NCBI GenBank assembly: GCA_014904985.1
Contig: MU128995.1
Location: 53,232-75,599, forward strand
Direction: 5' to 3'
DNA: 22,368 bases
DNA from: Hydnum rufescens UP504
Taxonomy: Eukaryota > Basidiomycota > Agaricomycetes > Cantharellales > Hydnaceae
Of the stretch, positions 1 to 10,058 are shown one piece after another (position 1 is the stretch's first letter; every line of letters begins with the position of its first letter). The translations under genes were made by a program, and so were the position numbers. The notes beneath the pieces were generated by a model. It was not told the origin of the DNA, made no database searches, and saw only the letters and a program-made list of their open reading frames with translations.

Positions 1-2
1 GC

Positions 3-541
3 CTCACAAATTCCCAGCTTTCTTTCCCAGAAGGCGTTGAAGAACAGCATAAACCGTCGAAGCGTGAGACTGACATGAGTGGCTACTTCACTCTGTTCTT
101 GGAGGGCACAGTGAAGCTCAAAATCCTTGCTGGGAATGACATGCTGCCATTTTTGGTGGACTATGAGGACACCACTTTGGGGAGAGGATGGGGTAAGGTC
201 ATGTTTCAAGGAATTGGACCCATCTGTGCTGATATTGATGTGAATATGGGGCGCAACTGCAAGTAAGGCATTCTTTCTGATTATCGTGTCGATCATACAC
301 CACAGGAGGCAAATACAAGTCCATGGCCGACACCCAATTTAGTATAATCAACGCTGAGGGAGTGTTATCAACTCAACACCCAAATAATTTCTGGGCCTTG
401 CTCTTGCCCGGTGCTCTCCAAGACTTCTTGTGCCAGCATGTAGTCCTTAAAATAGATGGAATCCTTACACAATTGCGTCCTTGTTTCTTGCAACTGCTTT
501 TTGTTAACATGAGAGCGACTCGGTGCCAAGTGCCCAATTGA
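3..541 (+). CDS. 3' remnant of an unrecognised gene, cut by the window start
   Basis: A plus-strand frame is open from the window edge (base 3) to a TAA at 264-266. A second open segment in another frame runs from about 309 to 541. Both have protein-like composition, for example YFTLFLEGTVKLKI in the first and NNFWALLLPGALQDF in the second. A GTAAGG donor-like site at 263 sits on the first stop, and AG acceptors lie at 305 and 308, but neither restores the second frame, so the splice or frameshift is unresolved. The 5' end is outside the window. I do not recognise the family. I looked for a TET/JBP HxD dioxygenase signature, because such genes can accompany KDZ transposons in fungi, and saw none. 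It may be a pseudogene or chance ORFs. Confidence 0.3.
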
Positions 542-654
542 ACGAAATTTTCCAAGGTCTTCTTGCTTCAGTTAGGAGAGATTCTGGCCTCAGCATCCAT
601 CAACCTGAATTGGTTGATGGCTAAGCAGATACCAAGTTCCCTAAGACAGGGATG

Positions 655-1265
655 AGCTGTAGGCAGAGGGCCAGTGACATGGGAGAAGGTAAATGGTAGA
701 AGGAGAGGCAACGCAAGGGGGGGAACAATGGCGGGGAGGCAAGGGGACACATGGCCAGCAGCCACAGCAAGGGTGGTTGACGGCAGGGAGGCTGATGACG
801 GTAGGGTCAACAGCAGGAAGGCTAAAGGCAGGGGACCAGATTGCGCAGGAGGGACGAGATGGCCAGAAGGGGAGACAACAGAGAGAAGGGGGTAGGCAGC
901 AGGGTGACTGCGAGAGGGTCGGATGGTGGGAGGGACCCACAGCAGGAAGGGTGACGGCAGGCAACGGTGACACAGGAGAGTGCTAATGACAGGCTGACAC
1001 AAGTCCGGATGGCAGAAGGGGACGCAACAGCAAGAGGTGGGGCAACGGCACAATTGGGGGCGGTCAACAATGATGGGCCGAGGAGACGACAGCCAGCAGC
1101 AGGGGTGGATGGCCATGGGAGGATTTTTTATATTCATCTTACGAGGGATGATGGTGGCCAGCAGGGGAATGTGAGGGGACAACGTCCAGGAGAAACAGGG
1201 AGGGCAATGACAGGAAGGGCAATCATGGAAGGGGGTGCAGGAAGCAGTTGCCGATGGCCACATCA
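655..1265. repeat. Purine-rich low-complexity tract
   Basis: The plus strand is dominated by G and A, with imperfect recurrences of words such as GGCAGGGAGG, CAGCAGGAAGG and GACGGCAGG. Long ORFs are open on both strands, but their translations are compositionally biased (Pro/Ser/Leu on the minus strand, Gly/Arg/Gln on the plus strand). That is expected of simple-sequence DNA and does not indicate a gene. It probably derives from an expanded minisatellite-like sequence. Confidence 0.55.
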
Positions 1266-1288
1266 TCAACAGGAGATGGCAGCAAAGT

Positions 1289-1702
1289 TCACTCTTCCGA
1301 TTGTGGATTGCTCTTCAGCATCCACTGGGAAGCCTCCCATCGTGATGTGAAGATGACTCGGCATGAACAGGACTCACTCTGATCACTGGGAAGTAATCCA
1401 GCATCTCGCAAGGACCCTATAGGGGGGGAGCAAGAACAATCCCGAACATTGCGATGAGAACCACCCTCACCACAATGCAACAAATGATCATCCCCAGGTT
1501 GAGAATGGGAAATTGTCCACATATGGGAATGCTCTTGCCAATCAAAATCCCAATCATAGACACCTCGTGCTTTACCCCTCCAATGTGCCCTGAGATACCA
1601 AGCTAAAGGTGTTGCATCTTTGTTCTTCACCCTTACATGGTGATCAAGGACAACCATGATCCTCTGGTATGATGCAACATCACCCGCAGCCAGGCATTCC
1701 AA
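1289..1702 (-). CDS. Possible C-terminal exon of the Ulp1-like gene
   Basis: A minus-strand frame of about 137 codons begins downstream of, and overlaps in another frame, the end of the Ulp1-like ORF. Its first half looks like ordinary protein (ASYQRIMVVLDHHVRVKN, then DATPLAWYLRAHWRGK). The second half, rich in Ser, Cys and His, is less convincing. There is no ATG: the frame runs in from upstream and crosses TGA codons near 1725. It is probably either a downstream exon or the true frame of the peptidase gene after a frameshift near 1700-1730. No domain is recognised. Confidence 0.25.
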   Translation of the reverse strand: MECLAAGDVASYQRIMVVLDHHVRVKNKDATPLAWYLRAHWRGKARGVYDWDFDWQEHSHMWTISHSQPGDDHLLHCGEGGSHRNVRDCSCSPPIGSLRDAGLLPSDQSESCSCRVIFTSRWEASQWMLKSNPQSEE

Positions 1703-2626
1703 ATTAAATCGTGCCCTTCATTCTCTGTGATATCACCCCATGAACACTGTTGGGGGGACGGTTGTTCATTACGTCCAGAAGGGGTAACAGTGGTGACAGC
1801 AGGCATGGGAGTGGGCATGATCTTGGGGACAGGACAGGGGAGAGCAGGATGGGGGACATGGATGTAATCAGGCTCATCGGGGAGGATGAAAGCTGGAGGG
1901 CTGTGCAACAGGAAAATTGACTGTAATGCATGGTCATATCCCCAGGGATAATCGATAACTCCCCAAACCACATCGACCATAAACTGAAGCCTCGCCGAAG
2001 GCACCTCAGTTGGGTGAAGAACCTTCCAAGGCTGAATCCCAGCACAGTTGCGGATGTTTGCAATTAAAAAAACACCACAATCCACAGTTCCTGTCTGCTG
2101 TGGAGACTAGGGAATCATAGTCAGAAAAGAACCAACAATGGAAGACCTGACAAACAGTATCCTTAGACCCAATGAAAGTCCATGCCTCAAGGTCGAATGA
2201 ACACATCTCGAGCGCAGCGAGGTCTGCTAAGTATTTCCGCATGATCTCCATAACAAATTCAAAGGTGGAAGGCAGAAATATTGAGTCCATGTATGTGACA
2301 ATATGTCTCTTAAAGTCAATAGAAATGGTGGCCCAGTGACTCTGGGATTTGAGATGGATTGGTACGATAATTTGCTCCATGTGCGTAAACACAGGATGAC
2401 AAAGATCCTTGTGCCATGTTGCTACTTTGTTGAAACCATCAAGTAAGCATGAAAAGAAAAAGGTGTTGAAGACATGGACGGTAGGGCACACAAACATCTT
2501 CAGGACATCAATATATGAGTTGATCGCATCATCATTGACCAGAGTGCCATCTCGAAACATGATGAAACCTCCTTTGGAAGGGAGGTGTGGAGGCCGTGGC
2601 CTCTGCCCATACTTCCTACGAGCCAT
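1633..2626 (-). CDS. Ulp1/C48-like SUMO-protease catalytic domain (two exons)
   Basis: Ulp1-type cysteine peptidases process SUMO precursors and remove SUMO from proteins. Exon 1 (ATG 2626-2624, down to 2147) has the family entry motif LVNDDAINSYIDVL, the substrate-groove segment VFNTFFFSCLL and IIVPIHL, then the catalytic His in SHWATISID and the catalytic Asp in YMDSI. Exon 2 starts at 2097 with QTGTVDCGVFLIANI, which holds the oxyanion Gln and the catalytic Cys. The intron is 2098-2146 (49 nt, weaker GTCTTC donor) or 2098-2155 (GTTTGT donor); both keep the frame and end in CACAG. The triad is therefore intact and this segment contains no premature stop. The tail after about codon 60 of exon 2 is Pro-rich and ends at a TAA (1633-1635). 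The domain is probably the C-terminal part of one gene with the adjacent 2661-4463 region. Ulp1-like peptidases are known cargo of large eukaryotic DNA transposons. Confidence 0.75.
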
Positions 2627-2660
2627 GCTCTGGACCTAAGCCAGGAGAAAGGTATTAGAT

Positions 2661-4463
2661 TCAAATGTACAGAAAAGCTTGAAAGTCACTCGCATTATCC
2701 AAAACCATCTGGGGTGGAGCTGAATAAAGATGATAAGCTGTAAGCTCACCAAGAGCCAAGGTGGTGAGTAATGGGTCCAAAGGAGGGTTAATCCGAGCTG
2801 ATTCCAGCGCACCAGGCACATCGGGATTCATAAGCGGGAAGACAGAGATGGGAGGATTTCGAGCACAGAAAAAGGGCCCTGGGCCCAAGAACTTTTCCAC
2901 CACTTTGTACGACTTTGTCAATAGTGGTATGGACTCTTGTTGGGGGTCTACCACTACCAATGCTTCAAGAAAAGCCTGCTCTTCATAATATTTCTCATCC
3001 CTGTATTGGTAGTAGAACCCTGGATAGCCATATGCAGGGGCCGAGAACCAAGGAAATGGATGATCAAAGGGGACTGCATACTCCACTGATATAAGAAGGA
3101 AGTCATGCTCTGGTCCTGGTGAGACATTGGTCATATTTCGCCAAGGTGTCTTCAAACATGGTATCCTGTCCCAAACCATCTCGGACCATGGTTCCAAAAT
3201 GGTCGCTGCAAACACAGGTACCCCATCTCATTCCAATCCTCTGATGACTCCAGAGACATGGGAGTCCTCCAAATCCTCCATGCGGAAAACAGCACTGATG
3301 AGTTTGTCATTGACGCCAAAATGGGGACAAGGCATCCCAAGTTCTCGTGAGAGGCAGGCAACAAACTTGCGCATCAACCATTGTGCATACCCTCGACACA
3401 AGTAACCATGCTGAAGGAATATCTCCACATCTGCCATGATTCGCACTTTTGTATTATGGTGCTTGAAATGGCGTTGGAAGTTGGCACCAGGATATTCACA
3501 CAATGGGAGAGGAACAGGGACATGGAATCCATTTCTCTGTATATGGGAATACCACCTCTGGGCAGTGGTGCTCACAGATCCAACAAAGGCAGCCAAAGCA
3601 TCCACATAGTGTTTCTTGAGGTAAAAGCGATTAGTGATAGGATCTAGGTCATGGGGTTGAGGGGTGTTTGGATCACTTGGGCGGCAATAAATGTAAGGTA
3701 GGTAAGGGAGATGTTTATTCCATCTTTGAGGAAATCATGTAAAGTCAGATGGGCGACTAAGTTGAGAGGGGCCGCAGAGAGCGTATCATTGGGAGAGGGC
3801 ATCAGCAGACCAGGGTCCATTGACGTTCATACTGCCTTCATAGAAGGCAAAAGAAGGATAAGTCTCCAACCAAGCATTTGGCAGCTGATCAATATACTGG
3901 AACGACCAGCGACGGTTGGTGTACATCAAGCTCCAAGGTTGGTGACAAAAATACAGCCATGATAAATTAGAGACTAAGTATAGATTAGTGATGGTGCAAT
4001 AACTAGTGAGACAGAAACATACTGACGTCGGCTGATATCTCCCCTGAGGCGACAGTGAGGGTGCAAAGGTCAGGATATTCCTCCAATGGATGGTAGACAG
4101 TATTTGACAGCTGTCCTGAGCTTGACCATGTGAAGGGTTCTGTGAGATCTATGGTCGAGGCACATAAGACAAGCTAACCACAATGCAAACTGACAACATA
4201 CACTCAACAGAAGCTTCAGATAACTCCCAGGTAAAGAGGAGAGTCAGAAGGGTCGAACCAACAAGTTCTGGATCCTTGCGAGGATGACACAACACTCCAG
4301 AGTGCATCATGGCATCCTCAGCAGGGGTATATTGAACCATTGAAGGGGTTCCACTGCCAGAACCTAGTTCTTGACCCTCACAGGGATGATGCAATGCTCC
4401 AGAGGGCACCACAGCATCCTCAGCAGGGGGGTCATAAACATGGCTTGCAGAGGAAAGCGACAT
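2661..4463 (-). pseudogene. Unknown protein, three exons, three in-frame TGA; probable N-terminal part of the Ulp1-like gene
   Basis: Exon 1 runs from ATG 4463 to 4202 and carries two copies of a roughly 28-residue repeat around PPAEDAVVPSGALHHP and TPAEDAMMHSGVLCHP. Intron 4149-4201 (53 nt, GTATGT to CATAG) leads to exon 2 (4148-4023). Intron 3974-4022 (49 nt, GTATGT, CTAAT branch, CTTAG) leads to exon 3 (3973-2661). Both introns are phase 1 and restore one frame, which supports the model. Exon 3 stays in a single frame for about 430 codons, broken only by TGA at 3788-3786, 3737-3735 and 3230-3228, each explicable as a decayed CGA. The protein is soluble-looking and aromatic-rich, with no domain I recognise. 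The junction to the Ulp1-like ORF at 2665-2626 has a CTAAT and CTTAG typical of an intron, but I could not fix the donor. The true start could lie upstream, since the frame runs back to a TGA near 4486. Confidence 0.6.
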
Positions 4464-4530
4464 CAGCACAGTTTGGAATTTGGATCCATCACCTGCTCAA
4501 ATTGTTCACCCACCTCATGTTAGGCAAACA

Positions 4531-4578
4531 CCTTGAGCTAGATGTCGGGCTACACTTCATGTCATTGCTTTCCGTTTA
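4531..4578 (+). repeat. Orphan unit of the 16.7-17.5 kb tandem repeat
   Basis: Bases 4535-4562 match 17207-17234 of the distant array at 26 of 28 positions. The only difference is TG versus CA at one dinucleotide, which is what two independent losses of an ancestral CG would give. The match fades after about 4578. The unit lies upstream of the minus-strand gene that starts at 4463 and just before the plus-strand gene at 4585. Confidence 0.7.
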
Positions 4579-4584
4579 GTGGGC

Positions 4585-5532
4585 ATGGTCACTGGACATT
4601 TTCTTTCATATCCTTTTCACCCTTTCCATCTTCTGCTGCCAATCGAAACAGGGACAATGACAACAGAACTATTCATCCTATCATGGGTGCCAGCTGCACA
4701 CCCCATCCACTTACTCCTCTACCCGAAACAGAAATCATTGATGGAGACACACCTCCAAGGTCTCTATACATTCCTTTCCCATATTACTGTTCATGCCAGT
4801 GAGGTGTGGGCTCTGCTGCACAATGAAACTGAAGCAGTAAGTCACCTTAATATCTGTTTGCTAATGTGAAGCTCAGTCCCCATCAATCTCCCATTCTAGT
4901 CACTTCCCATTATCTTCTCCCTCACTTCCGGGACCCTCAAAAATAAGTTTGGAAAGTACAAAACCTTGTGGGGAGATATCTGGCTGTTTAAGAGTTGTCT
5001 TAATCAGACAGACTTAAAGAAATATAGTAAGACAGATAACACTCAGGCTCCAAGCTCCCCCTGATGTACATCTTCTGGCAATATAGATTTTCAAGCTGCC
5101 ACATACTCAAAAGGTATCTGCACCCAGTTGTGCAAACACTATGGGGGGGGCAAGTCAATCAAGAACCAGGGATTGCAGTTCTTCCACATTCAACGAGTCA
5201 TCCTACATGTGCCTGGCAATCAAGTACCAATGTTCCTCCGAGATTGGATACATCTCCTGACACCCATTCCCAGTATCCCCTCGACTTCAAATAAATGCCA
5301 GTGCTCCCCAACCCCTCTAGAGGCTCCTTTGAAGCAATTGAAAGATGATTCTCTTTCAGTAGATGCAATGGATATCGATGACTTGTTGAACACCAAGGAT
5401 GGATCTGCCATGGACATCGATGATCCCCAGAGTGATCCCCTCCCAATCCCTACTACCTCTGGTACCTCCAAGATCGTCAATATCAGCGATGAGGAATCAA
5501 ACCCCAGCTCCTACTGTAATAAAGTACTATGA
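4585..5532 (+). pseudogene. Unknown two-exon gene with SIM-like motif, one in-frame TGA
   Basis: Exon 1 is 4585-4836 (an alternative ATG is 4657). Intron 4837-4899 (63 nt) has a GTAAGT donor, a GCTAATG branch and a TTCTAG acceptor and is phase 0. Exon 2 is 4900-5532, one frame interrupted only by TGA at 5062-5064, which a CGA would repair. The N-terminal half is ordinary globular-looking sequence (KNKFGKYKTLWGDIWLF). The C-terminal half is disordered and acidic, with two MDIDD motifs about 20 residues apart. It ends near KIVNISDEES, which fits a SUMO-interacting motif (hydrophobic core followed by acidic residues). I recognise no family. The SIM reading is suggestive only, although a SUMO-protease-like gene lies next door on the opposite strand. 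Confidence 0.5.
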
Positions 5533-6589
5533 ATTGGACAAGTAAACCGTCGTGAACTGAGGGTAGTTGAACATGTAGCCTAGGGAAGCGCGTAGGGAGA
5601 TACGAAAGGGAAAGCAAGGGGGTGGGATACAAGGGAAATAGGCAAGGTGGGCAATATGGGTGGCTCGAATGAGCGCGGTCATGCGAGTTTGAGAAGGGCG
5701 TAGCAAGGGACGCACTTCGTGGCGCGTCCTTAATTCGACCGACTCGAAGATCCTACCTAGCCTGGCTAGGTAGTAATATCACTTCCCATTTGGCCTGGCC
5801 TCACGTGGAAGTGGAGTGGATGGGCGACAGAAGACGGCAGAGGGTTACCTGGAATCATGATTTGTTAGTAGCTTAGCCAATAGTGAGTACTCACTGCTCG
5901 GCTCTCATATTCTCATGTTCCTATGAATGGCATGTTACTTCAACTCGCACTGGGAGTAAAAACAATGTAGAATTTGATGGGAGAAGCCGCGGGCCCGCCG
6001 TGGCAGCTCCCTGTAGTTGCACAACGTATGTACATTACGATTACATAATCACTATACTACACCTACCACTCTGACGTCAATGATGCACCAAATAATGCCC
6101 TGGAACCCACGGGCCCTATGTGTGATCACAGCCACATACCGGATTGGGATTTAGAAAACCATTTCCTCGGTCTAGATTCCCACCGCAATGTTGTTCATGT
6201 AGATTCTTGGGGCAGGCCCTACACCATAAAATTGGTGGTACTGGGTTAGATATCAGCCTTGCCCAATTCTACTTCATCCTTGTCGATTCATGAAGTTGAC
6301 AATTTCCACACAATAAATGATCTTTTGTTTGAAGAGTGCACTTAAATAATAGAAAGCTAAAGGTGGTGATTAGACTGTTGGCACTTGCTTTTTTATTCAC
6401 TCTGAGTTGCAGCATCACTACCCTCAAGAACTCGAGTTGTAACTGGGGTTGCGGTCATCCACAATTGGAACATGTGGCAGGACATACATTCAGAAAAAAT
6501 AATGGGAAAAATCAAGAATATCACACCATAATGAGCTGCATATGCACATGAAAAACACTTCAGAATGCATTGCAGCTGAGCCAATCATA
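5533..6589. other. Intergenic region with a CpG-rich patch
   Basis: I see no convincing gene here; the short ORFs lack splice or domain support. Bases 5547-5746 hold about 17 CpG dinucleotides in 200 bp, far above the rest of the window. Just beyond is the palindrome at 5753-5773. The remainder is AT-rich with no repeats that I could define. Confidence 0.5.
5753..5773. repeat. 21-nt near-perfect palindrome
   Basis: CTACCTAGCC, one T, then GGCTAGGTAG: 10-bp arms that match perfectly around a single central base. It could be a protein-binding site, a cruciform-forming sequence or the scar of a small palindromic element. Nothing nearby decides between these. Confidence 0.7.
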
Positions 6590-7788
6590 TCATACCTTGT
6601 TCAGGGAGTGAACAGTTAATAGCATCATTATGGGAGTTCCCCCATTGGTGGCCAGAACACGAGTTTCTTGAAGATCCTGCAAATACTTTGCAATATATTC
6701 TGTGGTGCCACTCATATGAATTATCCCAGCAACTACAGCGTGAAGCCTTAAGAACCATGGATCTGGCAGATGTGTCGTATCTCCTGGATCCCGATGATCC
6801 AGAAATGTGACTATGGTTCCATCCATGGGGGTTCTGTACATCCTCTCATATACTCTGACCATGTAGTGATGTGGAATGGGAGGAATGTGATAGGGCTAAC
6901 GTGAACTTGTTAGATTGGCTCCACCATGATATGATAAACCTCACATCTGGAATGAGACACCAATCAAACCTGTCGAATGCATGGTGCTCATCAAGTGTCA
7001 TTACTAAGCAATTGAAAGGTTCGTTAATTCAACCTGTGATGTCACTAGGAGGAATGCCTCCAAATTGTTGGATAATACCCCATGTCGTGTGGAGTTCATC
7101 AGCCTAGGCTACAATTAACATGCCAGATCAAATGAAGCAGAATGGTCGACTAATGTCTTTCTTTTGGGAAATGGTAGACCAAGGGATGATGTGAGCTAGT
7201 TCTACATAAGCCTGGCTTTCTTCAGGACCGACATCCAGACATCCAATCAATGGCAGATGGGTAACTGAAGTACAATAACCATCACGTTCCCTGGTCTAAA
7301 ATATTCTCAATTACCACCAGTTCAGTAGAGTTGAATTTGGAATTTTACCAGCTGATCATACTTTGCGGTCCTTGGTGTAAATTCAACCTGGATTGGCAGA
7401 TCAGGCTTGGGGGTGATCCCACTTGGAGTCTTCTCACCCAACACCCTCACTATTGGTTGCTAAAAATGACTTGATCAGACTTGATGGGGTAAGGTCACAT
7501 ACTGGGTATGATGATATTGTTAAACCAAATGTTAGCTTGCAAGAGAAGTTTCTTGGGGTCTCCTTGCATCGTGAGGACAGAATTGATGACATAGTTGCGG
7601 GCACCTGCAGGGGCACAGTCCAACATTGCCTTGAGAAAACACTGCACGGACACGGGTGTTTTGGTTGATTTAGGGTTCTCCATGGTGATACAGAGACCCT
7701 TGGCCTCCTTGATCAGGCTTTTATACTGGTCCAGAGGTTCAGGAAGGGAAGAGCACGGGGCAATCAAGCCATCAACATGGAGAGACAT
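6590..7788 (-). pseudogene. HNH_2-type nuclease-domain protein, four exons, three in-frame stops
   Basis: The model is 7788-7503, 7449-7349, 7295-6945 and 6895-6590, with introns of 53, 53 and 49 nt (donors GTATGT, GTAAAA, GTGAGG; acceptors AATAG, TTTAG, GTTAG). Phases 1, 0 and 0 all fit, giving 347 codons, about the usual length for this agaricomycete family. The family pattern is visible in order: ARNYVINSVLTMQGD (N-terminal helix segment), RERDGYCTSV, LAHIIPWS (first His of HNH), NCLVMTLDEHHAFDRFDW (Asn and second His) and the C-terminal PDPWFLRLHAVVAGIIHMSG. In-frame stops are TGA at 7130-7128, TAG at 7106-7104 and TGA at 7031-7029, all in exon 3. The two TGAs suit decayed CGA; the TAG does not come from a CpG in CGA. 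The last stop overlaps a GTATGA donor-like site, so a further 3' exon cannot be excluded. The role of this protein family is not established. Confidence 0.75.
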
Positions 7789-8386
7789 TGTGGTAGTAAG
7801 ATACTATAATTGGTTAGTCAGCAGGTGCTTTCACCCAGCAATCCAAAGGAGCCAGACAGCCCCATGCCTGGTTAGTCCTTGGGATCCCACTCAACCTTCT
7901 GTGCTCATCCACCAAATATTGCATTACAGTATCTATGTTCAAGTACTATGGGCAGTCAGATTCTCTAACAAGCATGAGTGGAGCCAAAACGGACTTTGGG
8001 CAACATCCGGAAGCAAATTAAATCAGCAGAGCTGGTTGGCTCATCAATGTACCAAGTCATTTCTTGAGGTAGCAGTGGTGAACTTCTCAACAAATTGATT
8101 ATAAAGGAAAGCTAACTGGCCAGCAGGAAGAGGTGTGATTTCAGTTTTGGCAAGACTGGGGAAGATAGAATATGCGGATTTGCATCCAGGTGTTGCCCAA
8201 GGGCAAGAACAGCATTAGCTACCCTTCTGCATCAACAGTTTCTCTTAATTCTCAGTTCTAATTTTGATTGGGCAAAAAATTTAGCCAACTACAAAATTTA
8301 AGTGCCCTGGGTCAAGAGGGGTCCAAAATGCAGCTAAAATCCAGGAGATATCATGTTTACTTTTCAGGGGGTGACTTCTGGATGGT
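7789..8386. other. No gene seen
   Basis: This lies between the start of the HNH-type gene and the chromovirus LTR. No ORF has recognisable motifs, and the plus-strand ORF crossing 7595-8098 is mostly the antisense of HNH exon 1. The sequence resumes at 15707 on the other side of the retroelement. Confidence 0.4.
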
Positions 8387-8999
8387 TGTCAGGGCCACGC
8401 TGCGACGAGAGCACCAAACAAATATAAACACAGATAACTCCGACTAAGTCCAGTGTGAGTCCGGCTAAGTCTGGGAGAATCCGGGCAAGAATGAGATAAC
8501 GAGATTGAGACGGAGAGGCAGTCCAGCAGCCCGGAAGGGACTAGGTGGAAACGAGCACAGCAGTCCTTAAGCTCATGGAGTCAACTGGGAAGTACTCGGA
8601 CTGTAGTCTGGAGTAGAAGTGGAAATCCTGAGATTAACATTAAGGGAATAGGTACAGTGAGGCTAACCTGTAGTCCGGAGTAGAAACGGAAATCCTGAGA
8701 GACCAAAGCTGAATCTCTGGATTTCGCCCCAGACTACTTATACATAGTTCCTATACTACGGGGGATTGATTGCTTAATGAGAGGTGGTTACAGGGGGGCA
8801 GGCACAAGAGGGGAGCGGGCAGGGGATGGGAAAGTGGAGGGGACAGGGACAGGGCCAGGGGTAAGTGTGTGGGAACCGGAAGTAAAGGAAACGAGGAAAT
8901 GAAGGGGAAATGAAACGGAGACAGGGACAAACCGGAAACAATCCGGAACAAATCCAGAAACAAATCCGGAATTAACTGGGGAACGGACGAACTCTGACA
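8387..8999 (-). repeat. 3' LTR (613 bp)
   Basis: Ends are TGTCAG and CTGACA. It aligns end to end with 15090-15701 with 24 substituted positions and three single-base indels (hand alignment). A TATAAG box lies on the minus strand at 8742-8737, with near-tandem CAAATCCGGA-like units close to the 8999 end. Confidence 0.95.
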
Positions 9000-9002
9000 T
9001 TA

Positions 9003-9012
9003 CCCCCCTCTT
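9003..9012 (-). promoter_or_regulatory. Polypurine tract
   Basis: The minus strand reads AAGAGGGGGG immediately upstream of the 3' LTR, the expected place and composition for the plus-strand primer of LTR retrotransposons. Confidence 0.8.
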
Positions 9013-9083
9013 AAGCCCGATCGTCCTGAGCAGGCAGGAAGGATCGATCTGCAGAAACATCCGGAGTTCTTGTGCCACGTAAC

Positions 9084-9978
9084 ATGTCAGGCAATAATCA
9101 TTCTCCGTTCGAAGAAGCTCATCTCCACCACGAAGAGGCTGCGCAGGCATTGAGGGAGGCACAGGAGGAGGAGGCCAGGCTCGCAGAGGAGGAGCAGAAG
9201 AAGGAGGAGGCAAAGCGGAAGGCGGCTGAGGCAGCACATCATAAGGCAGCTGCGGAGGCCAAGGCCGCTGCAGAGGCCAAGGCTGCCGCGGAGGCTAAGG
9301 CTACCATGGAGGCTACTGCCAGGAGGGTCCGGGAGGACTCTGCAAACCAGCTGTGAGTCCGTGTCTTGGTGAAGTTCTGCTTACTTGGTAATAATGTCCT
9401 CCAGGTCTACCATGTGTGTCCGCTGTATTCAGCACCGGATCCCTTGTGTCCCCCAGGACAAGCTGGGAACGCGGGCATGCCGGCCGTGCTTCATGGCGAA
9501 GGTTCGATGCATGCTGGGCGACGAAGGGGTGTCCGGAGCCAAGCCATCGATGGGTCGGGGCCGTGCTCGTGCTCCTGCAGCGGACATCCAGCTCCGATTG
9601 GCGGTAGCCATGGAGCAAAGCGTGCTTGCACATAAATGGTCGGCTGAGGTGTTGGAGAAGCAGGCCCAGGCCATGGAGGAGATGGTGTTCTCGGTGGGGG
9701 AGATGCAAGACTCTCTCCAGGCCATCGCTTGGCACCTGGTCCCTCGCCAGGTGGTTTCTCATCCTCCGGTCCCAAGTCCAGAGTGGATGGGGATCAGGTC
9801 TGGAACAGTTGAGCCGGCCTCTGGTGGGGGTCCATCGTCCGGACGTGGGATCAAGCGTCAGCATACCGAGGAGCCCATCAACATAACGGATAGCGAGGGT
9901 GGTAACGATGATGTTGATGGTGAGGACGATGACATGGACGATGAGGACGATGATGATGAGGGTGAGGGCGATGAGTAG
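9084..9978 (+). CDS. Antisense Zn2Cys6-motif gene inside the chromovirus (two exons, intact)
   Basis: Exon 1 is 9084-9352, intron 9353-9404 (52 nt, GTGAGT to CTCCAG), exon 2 is 9405-9978. The join gives 280 residues with no internal stop. Residues about 10-85 form an Ala/Glu/Lys-rich, probably helical or coiled-coil segment with repeats of AEAKAA. Residues 94-125 contain C-x2-C-x6-C-x10-C-x2-C-x6-C (CVRCIQHRIPC then CRPCFMAKVRC), which fits the fungal GAL4-type binuclear zinc cluster used for DNA binding. A further helical stretch follows, then NITDSE and an almost entirely Asp/Glu tail (about 250-280) that could act as an acidic activation or histone-binding region. The gene converges on pol, ending 81 bp from the pol stop, and lies wholly between the LTRs. 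It starts 85 bp from the LTR, so its promoter may lie in or next to the LTR. I infer a nuclear regulator or gag-like nucleic-acid-binding protein; its function is unknown. Confidence 0.75.
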
Positions 9979-10058
9979 TCCGAGTTGTTGTTCTGTCTTC
10001 CACTCCTCCCTTTTTCCTTTTTCTTTCCTCCTTGTAAATACATTGTTCCTTGAATCTG

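Noticed and set aside
568..1269. 233-codon minus-strand ORF and overlapping plus-strand ORFs
   Set aside because: The translations are simple and biased (Pro/Ser/Cys or Gly/Gln/Arg), open on both strands at once, and show no domain; they reflect purine-rich repeats.
1..4463. A TET/JBP dioxygenase gene, expected near KDZ elements in mushrooms
   Set aside because: I found no HxD with downstream His and Arg in a suitable setting on either strand.
8751..9237. Minus-strand ORFs in and next to the 3' LTR, and their copies at 15453-15725
   Set aside because: They fall within the LTR or across the polypurine tract, and the encoded peptides are low-complexity.
9313..9864. 183-codon minus-strand ORF opposite the Zn2Cys6 gene
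   Set aside because: It lies beyond the end of pol, has no retroelement domain and looks like the antisense shadow of the plus-strand exons.
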